This document shows positions 8,957 through 17,003 of a stretch of 64,000 bases of DNA, one piece after another. This DNA is from Sulfolobales archaeon Acd1 (GTDB lineage Archaea; Thermoproteota; Thermoprotei_A; Sulfolobales; Sulfolobaceae): NCBI GenBank assembly GCA_000389735.1, contig APJY01000003.1:62001-126000 (forward strand), read 5' to 3'. A model generated the notes under the pieces. That model saw nothing but the letters and a program-made list of their open reading frames with translations. It had not been told where the DNA came from and made no database searches. Within the stretch, counting starts at the first letter, position 1; each line of letters begins with the position of its first letter. The translations under genes and the position numbers were made by a program.

Positions 8957-9210
8957 CCTGTAGGGAAACTTTCAGGAGCTCCAAGGGTAAGACGGTCACA
9001 GTGACGGCCGTGATAAGGGAGGGGAGAGTAATCGAGGTGAGGCTTACTGGGGACTTCTTCGTCAGCGACGACTCGCTCTTCGAGAGGCTAGAGGCGACTC
9101 TCTCCGGAAGGGACTGCGAGGGCCTGAAGTCCCTCCAACTGCCCCAGGTCCTAATAGGGGCGGACGAAGGGGAAGTGGTTAAAGCCCTCCTAAAGTGCCT
9201 GAACTGCTAG
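8938..9210 (+). CDS. lplB: Lipoate-protein ligase accessory subunit LplB (C-terminal domain)
   Basis: 90 aa, corresponding to the lipoate-ligase C-terminal domain that split LplA enzymes need for the adenylation step. The pattern AVIREGRVIEVRLTGDFFVSDD, then LEATLSGRD, is the usual domain signature. Starts inside lplA (GTG at 8938) and so is coupled to it. Its 3' end overlaps the convergent EVE-domain gene by about 32 nt. Position and size make the call secure. Confidence 0.8.
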   Translation: MVEVEVTCRETFRSSKGKTVTVTAVIREGRVIEVRLTGDFFVSDDSLFERLEATLSGRDCEGLKSLQLPQVLIGADEGEVVKALLKCLNC

Positions 9211-9676
9211 GGCGCACGAGGGCCGAAAGGTCGAGGCCGTTCTGCTTGATGCATTCCTCTATTACCCTCGCGTCGCCTTCAGGAACGGGCCTCCCCAAGT
9301 TGGCCGGTATGCCCCTCACGTACTTGGACAGCTGTAGCCTGTTCTCGACGAAGGCCAGGGAGTCCATTATGTCCTTCATCCTGCAGTTCCCCGCAGCCAA
9401 GTAGTCCACCCCCGCCTCGTAGAGGTAAACGGGCTTGTTAATCGCCCTCTCTGGAGGGTAAACCACCTCGCTCTTCTCCCTCCAGTCACTCGCCACCTTA
9501 CCTACCAACACGAACGACCCGCCGAACCTCCTGGCGTAGTACTTGGCCACGTAAACTATCACGTAGTCGCCTGGCCTGATGAGCTCTGTCGCTCTCCTGT
9601 CATCCGCCGGTAAGGCGGACCTCCTGACCATCTCCTCAAGCATGTCCTCCTGGACCGTCACTATCCAGTACGCCAA
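9179..9676 (-). CDS. EVE-domain (PUA-like) protein
   Basis: 165 aa. MAYWIVTVQEDMLEEMV..., then LIRPGDYVIVYVAKYYARRFGGSFVLVGKVASDW, is a typical EVE/PUA-like fold start, a domain that binds modified bases in nucleic acids. The C-terminal half (LAAGNCRMKDIMDSLAFVENR...YVRGIPANLGRPV) also fits. EVE proteins are often linked to modified DNA or RNA recognition; here no partner is adjacent. Convergent overlap with lplB. Substrate unknown. Confidence 0.7.
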   Translation of the reverse strand: MAYWIVTVQEDMLEEMVRRSALPADDRRATELIRPGDYVIVYVAKYYARRFGGSFVLVGKVASDWREKSEVVYPPERAINKPVYLYEAGVDYLAAGNCRMKDIMDSLAFVENRLQLSKYVRGIPANLGRPVPEGDARVIEECIKQNGLDLSALVRPSSSGTLGGL

Positions 9677-9744
9677 ACCGGGTCACCTTTCCCTCAGCTC
9701 ACCGAAGCCAATTTTAGCTCCAGACCGATCACTCGATTGGTTCA

Positions 9745-10014
9745 ATGCTTTACCTCTTCTCTCCCCCTAAAAGGATTGACGACGAGGAGAGCTACATCTT
9801 CACCGTACTGGACAGGTTAAACGAGAGGTTCGAGTTGGGCCAGCTGTTGAGGCTGAGCTACTGGGTCGAGGAAGACAAGAGGCTCTTCGTGGCAGTGTTC
9901 GAGAGGGGGAGGGTAGAGGGAGAGTTCAGGCCGGGGGAGGTCGGCTACGCCAGGGTCATAAGAAGAAGGAGAGGAGGAAGTACGAGAAGAAGAGGGAGAG
10001 GAGTCCCGACGTGA
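9745..10014 (+). CDS. Hypothetical protein, 89 aa
   Basis: MLYLFSPPKRIDDEESYIFTVLDRLNERFELG..., a compact alpha/beta sequence with a very basic Arg-rich tail (RVIRRRRGGSTRRRGRG) that could contact nucleic acid. The tail overlaps the convergent DUF1614 gene by about 59 nt, so the last ~20 residues share DNA with its C-terminus; this long overlap is unusual. Codon use over the first 65 codons looks like a real gene. Not recognised. Confidence 0.55.
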   Translation: MLYLFSPPKRIDDEESYIFTVLDRLNERFELGQLLRLSYWVEEDKRLFVAVFERGRVEGEFRPGEVGYARVIRRRRGGSTRRRGRGVPT

Positions 10015-10696
10015 ATATCCCATCAAACGTGCCGGCACCCCCTATGCTTAAGAGGGGAGGGTTTGTTTTCTCCAGGTCCTTCAAGTGAAGTATGTCAGCC
10101 CCTATAAGCGACCCGAGGACTGAGGAGAGGTAGGAAACCGCTGGGACGAGGTAAGGGTTCATCCCCAACACGACCAGGCTGACCACTATGCTGACCAGGG
10201 GAGGGACTACGGGGCTCATGACCACCCCCACTCCCGGAACGGCCTTGGAGGCGAAGTAAGAAACGACGGACGTTAGAGAGAGAACGATTAATGCTTCGGG
10301 TAGGGCGCCTCGGTTAGTCACTACGGTGAGCAACCATAGGGATAGCGTCACCGGCACGACCGCACCGCCCAAGTTGACGGCCACCCTGCTCTTGTTCTCA
10401 ACGACCCTTACCGTCGGGATGTAGTAAGGTATACCCAGGACGTAAACCACGTCCACCGAAGGAACCGCTATCTTGGTCCTCCTCTCGTGGACCACCACGT
10501 TGACGGGGGATAGGATCAAGCTGAGTGCCGAGACGTAGAAGCCCAGGAAGAAAGCTAGGTAGCTGGGGATCCCGTACTGGGCCAACAGCTCGCCGAAGTA
10601 CCCCCAGGCGAAGAGGAACAGTAACAGGCCCATGAAGGCGTAGAAGGGCAACAGGATGGTCCTGAAGGGTAGCATTATCACTACTCTGTCGCCCAA
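9956..10696 (-). CDS. DUF1614 family integral membrane protein
   Basis: 246 aa with six to seven hydrophobic spans. Family marks are VAVNLGGAVVPVTLSLWLL in the middle and GADILHLKDLEK...LSIGGAGTFDGIFTSGLLSLF near the C-terminus. Function of the family is unknown. It starts inside the CobY-like gene (16-nt overlap), so the two form one transcript. The Gly-rich GGAGTFDG motif near the membrane may be functional, but this is inference. Confidence 0.8.
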   Translation of the reverse strand: MGDRVVIMLPFRTILLPFYAFMGLLLFLFAWGYFGELLAQYGIPSYLAFFLGFYVSALSLILSPVNVVVHERRTKIAVPSVDVVYVLGIPYYIPTVRVVENKSRVAVNLGGAVVPVTLSLWLLTVVTNRGALPEALIVLSLTSVVSYFASKAVPGVGVVMSPVVPPLVSIVVSLVVLGMNPYLVPAVSYLSSVLGSLIGADILHLKDLEKTNPPLLSIGGAGTFDGIFTSGLLSLFFSYFLLSFFL

Positions 10697-11184
10697 GCTC
10701 GCTCTACTCGCCGTCTACACGCCTCTCTAGCTAATAAGTAGTCCTGGAACGTGTTCACGTTGAGGACCGGCACCGGGCTCTCTATGGAGGAGTAGTTTTG
10801 AAAGTCCTCACCCCTCCAAAGGCTCACGCCGGTAAATTGGCCCCTGTAAGTTAGGGAGCATATGTCCGCTTCACACCGATCAAGTAGGGCCTCTAGCGCC
10901 TCCTCGGAGGTAACGACGTCGGCGGGCAGAACCAAAGCCGGGAGTCCGACCTCCCTCACGGCCTCAACCACGTCGGCCTCGTACCCCCGGCCTGATGTCA
11001 AGACCTTGGGGAGGTCGAGGAACAGCATCACGGAGTCGGGGACCACAGCTAAGTAAACTTCCTCCGCGAAGAGCCTAGCGAGTGAGTAAGAGTACCAAAA
11101 CAGGGGAACCCCGCAGACCTCCACGAGGGGCTTCAGGGGCGTGAACCTCGACCCCTTCCCCCCGGCCATTACGACTGCCCTCAA
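10681..11184 (-). CDS. MobA-like nucleotidyltransferase, probably CobY
   Basis: 167 aa. The N-terminal MRAVVMAGGKGSRFTPLKPLVEVCGVPL is the nucleotide-binding signature of MobA/GlmU-like transferases. The short length and lone domain suit archaeal CobY, GTP:adenosylcobinamide-phosphate guanylyltransferase, which completes the cobalamin lower ligand. Other cobalamin genes are not in the window, so substrate is inferred. Heads an operon with the DUF1614 gene, and is divergent from the ABC exporter. Confidence 0.6.
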   Translation of the reverse strand: MRAVVMAGGKGSRFTPLKPLVEVCGVPLFWYSYSLARLFAEEVYLAVVPDSVMLFLDLPKVLTSGRGYEADVVEAVREVGLPALVLPADVVTSEEALEALLDRCEADICSLTYRGQFTGVSLWRGEDFQNYSSIESPVPVLNVNTFQDYLLAREACRRRVERAWATE

Positions 11185-11229
11185 GCTCCCGTGAAAAGGT
11201 TTATTCGCCCGGGGAAAAAATCGCGAACC

Positions 11230-11961
11230 ATGATAGCCATAGAGGCCAGGAACCTCAGGAAGATCTACAGGGGAGGGGTGGAGGCGCTCAAGGACGTCAC
11301 ATTCGACGTGGAGAGGGGGGAGATCTTCTCCTTCCTCGGACCGAACGGCGCGGGCAAGACCACGACGGTCAGGATACTCACCTGCGTCACTAAACCCACC
11401 TCGGGGACGGTGACGGTAGAGGGCTTGAGAGTACCCGAGCAGTGCGAGGACGTTAGGAAGATAGTCAGCTCCGTGCCCCAGGAGTTCAGCGGTTTCAGCG
11501 ACCTGTCGGTCTACGATAACGTGGCCTATTTCGCCTCCCTTTACGGGACGGAGTCGAAGGTGGACGACGTCATAGACTCCCTAGGTTTAAATCAGTACAG
11601 GGACGTTAAGTTCAAGAGGCTCTCAGGGGGGTACAAGAGGAGGGTCGCCATAGCCTCAGCCCTAGTGGCCAACCCCAAAGTCGTGTTCCTCGACGAGCCC
11701 ACAGTGGGCCTCGACCCGAAAGCCAGGAGGTCCCTCTGGCAGGTCATAAAGTCGCTTAAAGACGGAGGAGTAACAGTTTTCCTGACTACCCACTACCTGG
11801 ATGAGGCGGAGAAACTGAGCGACAGGGTGGCGGTCTTGTATCAGGGAAGACTGGTCAGGACGACCACGCCCGACCGACTCAAGGAGGAGTTCTCCAAGGA
11901 GACCCTTGAGGAGGCCTACCTGAGACTCATGGAGGAGCTCGAGGATGAGGAGGGTAATTAG
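11230..11961 (+). CDS. ABC-2 type exporter, ATP-binding subunit
   Basis: About 243 aa. Walker A GPNGAGKTT, Q-loop VPQEFSGFS, signature LSGGYKRR, Walker B VVFLDEPT, H-loop TTHYLDEAEKL; the short C-terminal tail is typical of the DrrA/CcmA-like group that works with ABC-2 permeases. The frame is open to 11191, but a TATA-like GGTTTATTC at 11195-11204 lies about 28 nt before the ATG at 11230, so translation from 11230 on a leaderless message is likelier. Overlaps the permease gene by 17 nt. Substrate unknown. Confidence 0.85.
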   Translation: MIAIEARNLRKIYRGGVEALKDVTFDVERGEIFSFLGPNGAGKTTTVRILTCVTKPTSGTVTVEGLRVPEQCEDVRKIVSSVPQEFSGFSDLSVYDNVAYFASLYGTESKVDDVIDSLGLNQYRDVKFKRLSGGYKRRVAIASALVANPKVVFLDEPTVGLDPKARRSLWQVIKSLKDGGVTVFLTTHYLDEAEKLSDRVAVLYQGRLVRTTTPDRLKEEFSKETLEEAYLRLMEELEDEEGN

Positions 11962-12937
11962 GACCTCGATAGCCATCATAAAGGACAACCTCAATAGCCC
12001 GATCGCCGTCTTCTTCGTGCTCCTCTTCCCGGTGATGCTAGCTCTCACGTTCGCGCTGGGCTTCGGCGGCCTAGCCTCCTCGTTGACCGTCCCGGTCTAC
12101 GTCTCGGGGCACGAGGCGAACGAGGTCGCCCAAGCGCTCAACGCCACGGGCCTCTTCTCCGTCCACCTGGGAGGGAACACGAGTGTGGTGAAGTTCGGCG
12201 CGGTCTTCGTTAACGTGACCGAGGGAGGGGCGACCATATACTACCCGCCTTACGCCGAGAAGTACGTCAGCGTCGTCGAGTACTCCGTGGCCAACGCGTT
12301 GAGCAAGGCGAACTACTCGTTCAGCACGGTGAGGTTAAGCTCCCCTTACTCCTACCAGGCCTACGTGCTCACCGGAACCATAGGTGCGATGGTGATGAGC
12401 AACGGCGTTTTCGGGGTCACCGGTGTGGCCGCGACTTACTACAGGGACAAGCTGATAGAGAGACTCGCCGCCTCGCCACTTAAGGACTACGAGTGGGCCC
12501 TCTCGCTGATGATCTACGAGGTGGTGATCTCCTTCGCCTCGGCAATAGCGATAGGCTTGGCCGGCTTAGCGATAGGGGTTCCGTTGAGGGCGAGCCTAGG
12601 CCTCGTGGCGTTCGTGGTGCTCGGGACGTTCGTGTTCGCGGGGCTCGGCGCCATAATTTACGGCCTCACCCCGAAGGACAGGGTCTTCCTAGCGAACACG
12701 GTGGCCACCGTGGTGACCTTCCCGCTGATGTTCGCGAGCAACTCCTTCTATCCGAGCTACGTCGTCCCCATGCCCTTCAGGCTCTTCGTGGAGTACCAGC
12801 CCTTATCCCTGTTCAACGACGTCCTCAGGTCAGTAACCTTGGGAGTCCCGACCAGCCCCTACGTGGCGATGGGATTAGTCGTCGGGGGGCTGGCCATGTT
12901 GGGGATCGGGATAAACATGCTCAAGCTGAGGGAGTGA
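11945..12937 (+). CDS. ABC-2 type exporter, permease subunit
   Basis: 330 aa. One N-terminal membrane span (IAVFFVLLFPVMLALTFALGFG), an extracytoplasmic domain of about 130 residues with several N-glycosylation sequons (NATG, NTS, NVT, NYS), then five spans; this is the ABC2_membrane layout. Works with the overlapping ATPase as a two-gene exporter. The substrate is not evident. Confidence 0.8.
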   Translation: MRRVIRTSIAIIKDNLNSPIAVFFVLLFPVMLALTFALGFGGLASSLTVPVYVSGHEANEVAQALNATGLFSVHLGGNTSVVKFGAVFVNVTEGGATIYYPPYAEKYVSVVEYSVANALSKANYSFSTVRLSSPYSYQAYVLTGTIGAMVMSNGVFGVTGVAATYYRDKLIERLAASPLKDYEWALSLMIYEVVISFASAIAIGLAGLAIGVPLRASLGLVAFVVLGTFVFAGLGAIIYGLTPKDRVFLANTVATVVTFPLMFASNSFYPSYVVPMPFRLFVEYQPLSLFNDVLRSVTLGVPTSPYVAMGLVVGGLAMLGIGINMLKLRE

Positions 12938-12961
12938 GAGGATAATTCGAGGTTTTCCCAT

Positions 12962-13729
12962 TCAACCTTCCTCAGCCCAAGGCGGCTTGGTCTTCATGAG
13001 GAAGGCCGTCACTCCGTCCCTGGCGTCGAGGGTCATGAGCTGTTCCTTCAGGCTCTGGAACGCCCTTTCGATCAGGTCGCGGTACCTCGCGTAAAGGATC
13101 TTCCTCATCTTGCTTACGGACGTGGGCGCCATCTGCCTGACCGCTCTGACGACCTTGTCCACTGCCCTTATGGGGTCGGTCTCCTCCGTCACCTCGTCAA
13201 CGAGCCCGACCCTCAAGGCTTGTTCAGCGTCCAGGGTCTCCCCCAGGAAGGCCAACCTCCTCGTGGCGTCCCAGCCGATCCTCTCGGGGCCAACAGCCAT
13301 CAGGATCGGAGGGAAGACGCCTATCCTCCCGCCGGGGGCCGCGAACTTGGCGTCCTTACTCGCTATCACGTAATCCATAGCCAGCAGGAGCTCCAAGTGG
13401 GCGCCGTAGGCGACTCCCCTGACGAAGCCTATGATGAACTTATCGGAAGTCATGAGCCTTATGTAAACCTCTTTCATGGTGTTGAAGAACCACTCGGCTT
13501 GTTCCCTTGAAGTAGTCGCGTTGAATAGCTCGTTTACGTCCGCCCCCGCCCCGAAGTTGTCCTTCGCCCCGTGCACCGTTATGAACCTGACCTGTTGGTT
13601 CTTGTTCAGCATGTCCAAAGTGTCTATGAACTCCACCATGAACTTCCCGTTCACGAGGTTGTACCTTGTGCCGGTGTCTATTACGATGAAGCCCACGTCA
13701 CCTTGAACGTTGTACGTGACTAAAGGCAC
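12962..13729 (-). CDS. Enoyl-CoA hydratase/isomerase (crotonase) family protein
   Basis: 255 aa crotonase fold. The oxyanion-hole strands are seen as DNFGAGADVNELF and VRGVAYGAHLELLLAMDYVIAS. The position that carries the second catalytic Glu in classical hydratases (PExxxG) reads APGGRIGVFPP here, so it is replaced; the first Glu (AHLELLL) is kept. This suggests an isomerase, thioesterase or decarboxylase-like activity rather than standard hydration. Divergent from the next dehydrogenase gene with under 40 nt between starts; both may belong to branched-chain or hydroxy-acid metabolism. Confidence 0.75.
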   Translation of the reverse strand: MPLVTYNVQGDVGFIVIDTGTRYNLVNGKFMVEFIDTLDMLNKNQQVRFITVHGAKDNFGAGADVNELFNATTSREQAEWFFNTMKEVYIRLMTSDKFIIGFVRGVAYGAHLELLLAMDYVIASKDAKFAAPGGRIGVFPPILMAVGPERIGWDATRRLAFLGETLDAEQALRVGLVDEVTEETDPIRAVDKVVRAVRQMAPTSVSKMRKILYARYRDLIERAFQSLKEQLMTLDARDGVTAFLMKTKPPWAEEG

Positions 13730-13766
13730 GATCGAAGATATTTACTTCGGATATTAAGCCATTCAC

Positions 13767-14633
13767 GTGCCTAGGGTAGGGCTCGCCGGCTTAGGAGTGA
13801 TGGGCTGGTGGATAGCAGCTAACTTGCGGAAGGCGGGGCACCTAGTGGCCGTGTACAACAGGACGAGGGAGAAGGCGGAGAGGTTCTCTAAGGAGTACGG
13901 GGTCGAGGTCGCCCGATCCCCTAAGGAGCTGGCCGACAAGGCGGACGTGATAATAACGATGCTCAGTGACAGCGACGCCGTGAGCTCCTTCGTGGGGTCA
14001 GTGATGGACTACGTGGGCGGGAAGACGTTGGTCGACATGAGCACCATCCACCCGAGCGTCTCCGTTAAGCTGGCCCAGGAGGTCTCGCGGAGGGGAGGTA
14101 AGATGTACGACGCTCCAGTTATAGGTACCTCGGTCTTCGCTCAGCAGGCCAAACTGACAGTGTTGCTGGGAGGACCGAAGGAGGGAAAGGAGGCGGTAGA
14201 GGACATGCTGAAGGCGACGGCCCAAACGGTGGTTTACGTAGGCCCCAACGGGGCGGGCCTTTACGCCAAGCTCGTGAACAACCTGATGGTAGGAGTTTAC
14301 GTAGCCGCGCTCGCTGAGGCCCTCGAGTTCGGCCTGAAGGCCGGGCTGGACCCCAACGTCATAACCGAGGTGCTGAGCAAGTACACCAGCGCGAGTCCGA
14401 CCACGGCGGGGCTGAAGCTCCCGAAGATGTTGAACGGGGACTACTCCGTGCAGTTCGCGACGAAGCACATGAGGAAGGACTTGGAGATAATCCAGGACGA
14501 GGCCAAAGGCTTGAAGTCCCCGACCTTGCTGTCGTCCTTGGCCCTCCAGCTCTACAGGATCACGGAGAACATGGGCTACGGGGAGCTGGATTACTCGGCG
14601 GTGAAGGAGGTCATATCGGGGAAGAGGAGGTGA
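13767..14633 (+). CDS. Beta-hydroxyacid dehydrogenase (3-hydroxyisobutyrate / glyoxylate-succinic semialdehyde reductase family)
   Basis: 288 aa. N-terminal Rossmann motif GLAGLGVMGWWIAANL, NADP-type loop YNRTREKAERF, substrate motif DAPVIGTSVFAQQAKLTVLLGG, and catalytic Lys in YAKLVNNLMVG (about residue 170). These define the HIBADH family. The NRTR sequence after beta-2 favours NADP(H). GTG start at 13767. Exact substrate cannot be set from the sequence. Confidence 0.85.
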   Translation: MPRVGLAGLGVMGWWIAANLRKAGHLVAVYNRTREKAERFSKEYGVEVARSPKELADKADVIITMLSDSDAVSSFVGSVMDYVGGKTLVDMSTIHPSVSVKLAQEVSRRGGKMYDAPVIGTSVFAQQAKLTVLLGGPKEGKEAVEDMLKATAQTVVYVGPNGAGLYAKLVNNLMVGVYVAALAEALEFGLKAGLDPNVITEVLSKYTSASPTTAGLKLPKMLNGDYSVQFATKHMRKDLEIIQDEAKGLKSPTLLSSLALQLYRITENMGYGELDYSAVKEVISGKRR

Positions 14634-14766
14634 GGGAGGCGAGTTCCATCGACCTTCCCCCGCGTTCAACGACAAAGGGGTGAGCCGAAGTAACGTAAGT
14701 AGTTCCGAGACGAGTTTGAGGGGGAATTAGTACATACTCTTTTATATTTATTTTGTTTTTACACTC

Positions 14767-15435
14767 ATGGCCATGAGGGACAAGACTGAACTGAGGAAGC
14801 AGCTGGAGAGCGGGCTCCCGGTCCTGATCTACGACTTCGACGGCAGGGAGGAGGAGACCGACATGGTGTTTTATGCCGGGAGCGTGACCTGGAAAAGCGT
14901 CAACGTCCTGAGGAAGGAGGCCGGGGGGCTCATCTGTTACGTCACGTCGGAACGGGTCGGGAGGAGAATCGGCCTGACTTTCTTCACCGACCTGGTCAGG
15001 GAGCTATACCCTGACCTCTACAAGAGGCCGACCTACGGTGACGAGCCCGCCTTCTCGCTCTGGGTGAACCACGTCGGAACGAGGACTGGCATAAGCGACG
15101 AGGACAGGGCCAAAACGATAAAGGAGTTGCACGACGTCGTCGAGCTGGCGGAGGAGGGGGAAGAGGAGTCGGCCAGGCAGAAGTTCCACAGCGAGTTCTA
15201 CTCTCCGGGCCACGTACCGATACTGCTCTCGAGGGGAGTGTCGAAGAGGAGGGGCCACACCGAGCTCACGGTCGCCCTCCTGGAGCTCTTGGGCCTACCT
15301 AGGAGTGGGGTGATAGCCGAAATGCTCGACGACGGGAGGAGCATGAGCAAGGAGAAGGTCGTCCTTTACGCGAGGAACAACGGGATCCCGTTAATTGAAG
15401 GGAAGGAGTTGCTGAAGGAGGTGGGCGCCTTTTGA
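14767..15435 (+). CDS. ribB: 3,4-dihydroxy-2-butanone-4-phosphate synthase
   Basis: Converts ribulose 5-phosphate to 3,4-dihydroxy-2-butanone 4-phosphate plus formate, giving the four-carbon unit of riboflavin. 222 aa, single domain. The acidic metal loop YDFDGREEETDMVF, and GHVPILLSRGVSKRRGHTELTVALLELLG in the C-terminal half, are diagnostic. First gene of the riboflavin operon; an AT-rich promoter (TTTTATATTTA near 14740-14750) precedes the ATG. Overlaps ribC by 4 nt. Confidence 0.9.
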   Translation: MAMRDKTELRKQLESGLPVLIYDFDGREEETDMVFYAGSVTWKSVNVLRKEAGGLICYVTSERVGRRIGLTFFTDLVRELYPDLYKRPTYGDEPAFSLWVNHVGTRTGISDEDRAKTIKELHDVVELAEEGEEESARQKFHSEFYSPGHVPILLSRGVSKRRGHTELTVALLELLGLPRSGVIAEMLDDGRSMSKEKVVLYARNNGIPLIEGKELLKEVGAF

Positions 15436-15902
15436 GGAGGAAGTACGGCGTCGTGGACACGACCTTCTCCAGGGTCGACATGGGGTCCATAGCGGTCAGG
15501 ACGATACTGAGGGAGGACCCTGAGGCCGAGGTGGTGAGGTACACGGTTCCGGGCATTAAGGACTTGCCGGTGGCCGCCAAGAGACTACTGGACGAGGGCT
15601 GCGACGGCGCGATAACGCTGGGTTGGGTGGGAAAGACCACGCTGGACAAGTACAGCTACTTGGCGACCAGCATAGGGCTGATAACTGTGCAGATCCTGAC
15701 CGGGAAACACGTGATCGACGTGACCGTCCACGAGGACGAGGCTGAGACCGAGGAGGGGCTGAAGGAGATCGCCGTAGACAGGGCGACTAAGCACGCGGTG
15801 AACCTGGTCAAGTTAGTAAGGGACGGGAGGAACGCCCTAACGCCGTTAGCCGGGAAGGGGATTAGGCAGGGGTACAGCCATGCAGGCCCAATCGAGGGTT
15901 AA
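15432..15902 (+). CDS. ribC: Riboflavin synthase, archaeal type
   Basis: Dismutates two 6,7-dimethyl-8-ribityllumazine molecules to riboflavin. 156 aa; the archaeal enzyme is a pentamer related to lumazine synthase, not to bacterial Rib[52 protein letters not shown] and [13 protein letters not shown] are the family signature. Overlaps ribB by 4 nt and ribH by 23 nt. Confidence 0.9.
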   Translation: MRRKYGVVDTTFSRVDMGSIAVRTILREDPEAEVVRYTVPGIKDLPVAAKRLLDEGCDGAITLGWVGKTTLDKYSYLATSIGLITVQILTGKHVIDVTVHEDEAETEEGLKEIAVDRATKHAVNLVKLVRDGRNALTPLAGKGIRQGYSHAGPIEG

Positions 15903-16350
15903 CTTGGCCATAGTCGTGAGCGAGTTCAACTACGACATAACCTACCTGATGCTCCAGAGGGCCATCTCGCACGCCAACTTCCTGGGGGCCACGGTTAAGG
16001 CCGTAGTAAAGGTCCCAGGGAGCTACGACATGGCCGTAGTGGTGAAGGAGTTGCTGAAGAGGGACGAGATAGACGCGGTAGTTACTCTAGGCGCCGTGAT
16101 AAAGGGCGAGACCAAGCACGACGAGATCGTCGCCACCCAGACCGCGAGGAAACTCCTGGACTTAGCGGTCGAGTACGGCAAGCCCGTGACCCTGGGCATA
16201 ATCGGCCACGGGGTGACGAGGGAACAGGCCACGGAGAGGATCGAGGAGTACTCCACGAGAGCCGTTGAGAGCGCCGTTAAGCTGGTGAGGAGGCTGAGGG
16301 CGCTGAGGGAGGTAAGCCTAAGCGAGGAGGGGACGGTGACCGTTGAGTGA
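15880..16350 (+). CDS. ribH: 6,7-dimethyl-8-ribityllumazine synthase
   Basis: Condenses 5-amino-6-ribitylaminouracil with the ribB product. 156 aa. [56 protein letters not shown] (with the catalytic His) and [12 protein letters not shown] are conserved. Starts within ribC and overlaps arfA by 4 nt. The active-site loop [12 protein letters not shown] is intact, so the enzyme should be active. Confidence 0.92.
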   Translation: MQAQSRVNLAIVVSEFNYDITYLMLQRAISHANFLGATVKAVVKVPGSYDMAVVVKELLKRDEIDAVVTLGAVIKGETKHDEIVATQTARKLLDLAVEYGKPVTLGIIGHGVTREQATERIEEYSTRAVESAVKLVRRLRALREVSLSEEGTVTVE

Positions 16351-17003
16351 AGGTATTGAGCCTGGAGCTGGTGGGCTACAGGGAGTGGACTGAGAGCCTG
16401 GGCCACGACAGGGAGTGGAGGATACAGTCGTTCCAACACAGGTTAGCCCACGTGCTCTACGAAACCTTCTCCGAGGTCAACGCGTTCCCAGTGCCGCTGA
16501 GGTACGACACTTACGCGGTGCTGGCTGACGGCATCAGAGAGGCGAATCTTCTTGAGGCCCTGAAGAAGGTGAGGCCCTTTTCGCCGACGGAGATAAGGGT
16601 ATGCAAGGGCTTCGCCAGGAGGCCGGTAGACGCCTTGTTTTCGTGCGTGGACAGGCTGGACGACTTCCCGGACGAGAGGGTAGTGGTGGCTCATTACGAC
16701 ATAGACGGCGTGACCAAGCTCGACGGGAGGGAGGCCCTCGAGGAGATAACCACGCTGAGGATGACTCTGGAGAGGAGGGCGAGGGAGATAGGGGCCATCC
16801 CCCATTACTTCGGAGGGGACAACTTCGGCGTGTTCGCGACCCTGATGGACTTGGACGAGCTGGTGGAACTCGTCAAGGAGTTGAGGAACGTCAAGGCGGG
16901 GATAGGTGTCGGCGAAAACCCAAGGGAGGCCCTAACCAAGGCCGCTGAGGCTTTAGACTACCTGAGGAGGTCGAGGGTCTCGAGGTGGAAGGTCTTAGAC
17001 TGA
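16347..17003 (+). CDS. arfA: GTP cyclohydrolase III (ArfA)
   Basis: First committed step of archaeal riboflavin and F420 synthesis: GTP to the formylamino-pyrimidine (FAPy) nucleotide. 218 aa, two ferredoxin-like halves; [14 protein letters not shown] and [14 protein letters not shown] carry the paired Asp and Gly residues of the family (related to cyclase folds). GTG start inside the ribH stop, then overlaps the amidohydrolase gene by 19 nt. Same operon as ribBCH. Confidence 0.88.
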   Translation: MKVLSLELVGYREWTESLGHDREWRIQSFQHRLAHVLYETFSEVNAFPVPLRYDTYAVLADGIREANLLEALKKVRPFSPTEIRVCKGFARRPVDALFSCVDRLDDFPDERVVVAHYDIDGVTKLDGREALEEITTLRMTLERRAREIGAIPHYFGGDNFGVFATLMDLDELVELVKELRNVKAGIGVGENPREALTKAAEALDYLRRSRVSRWKVLD

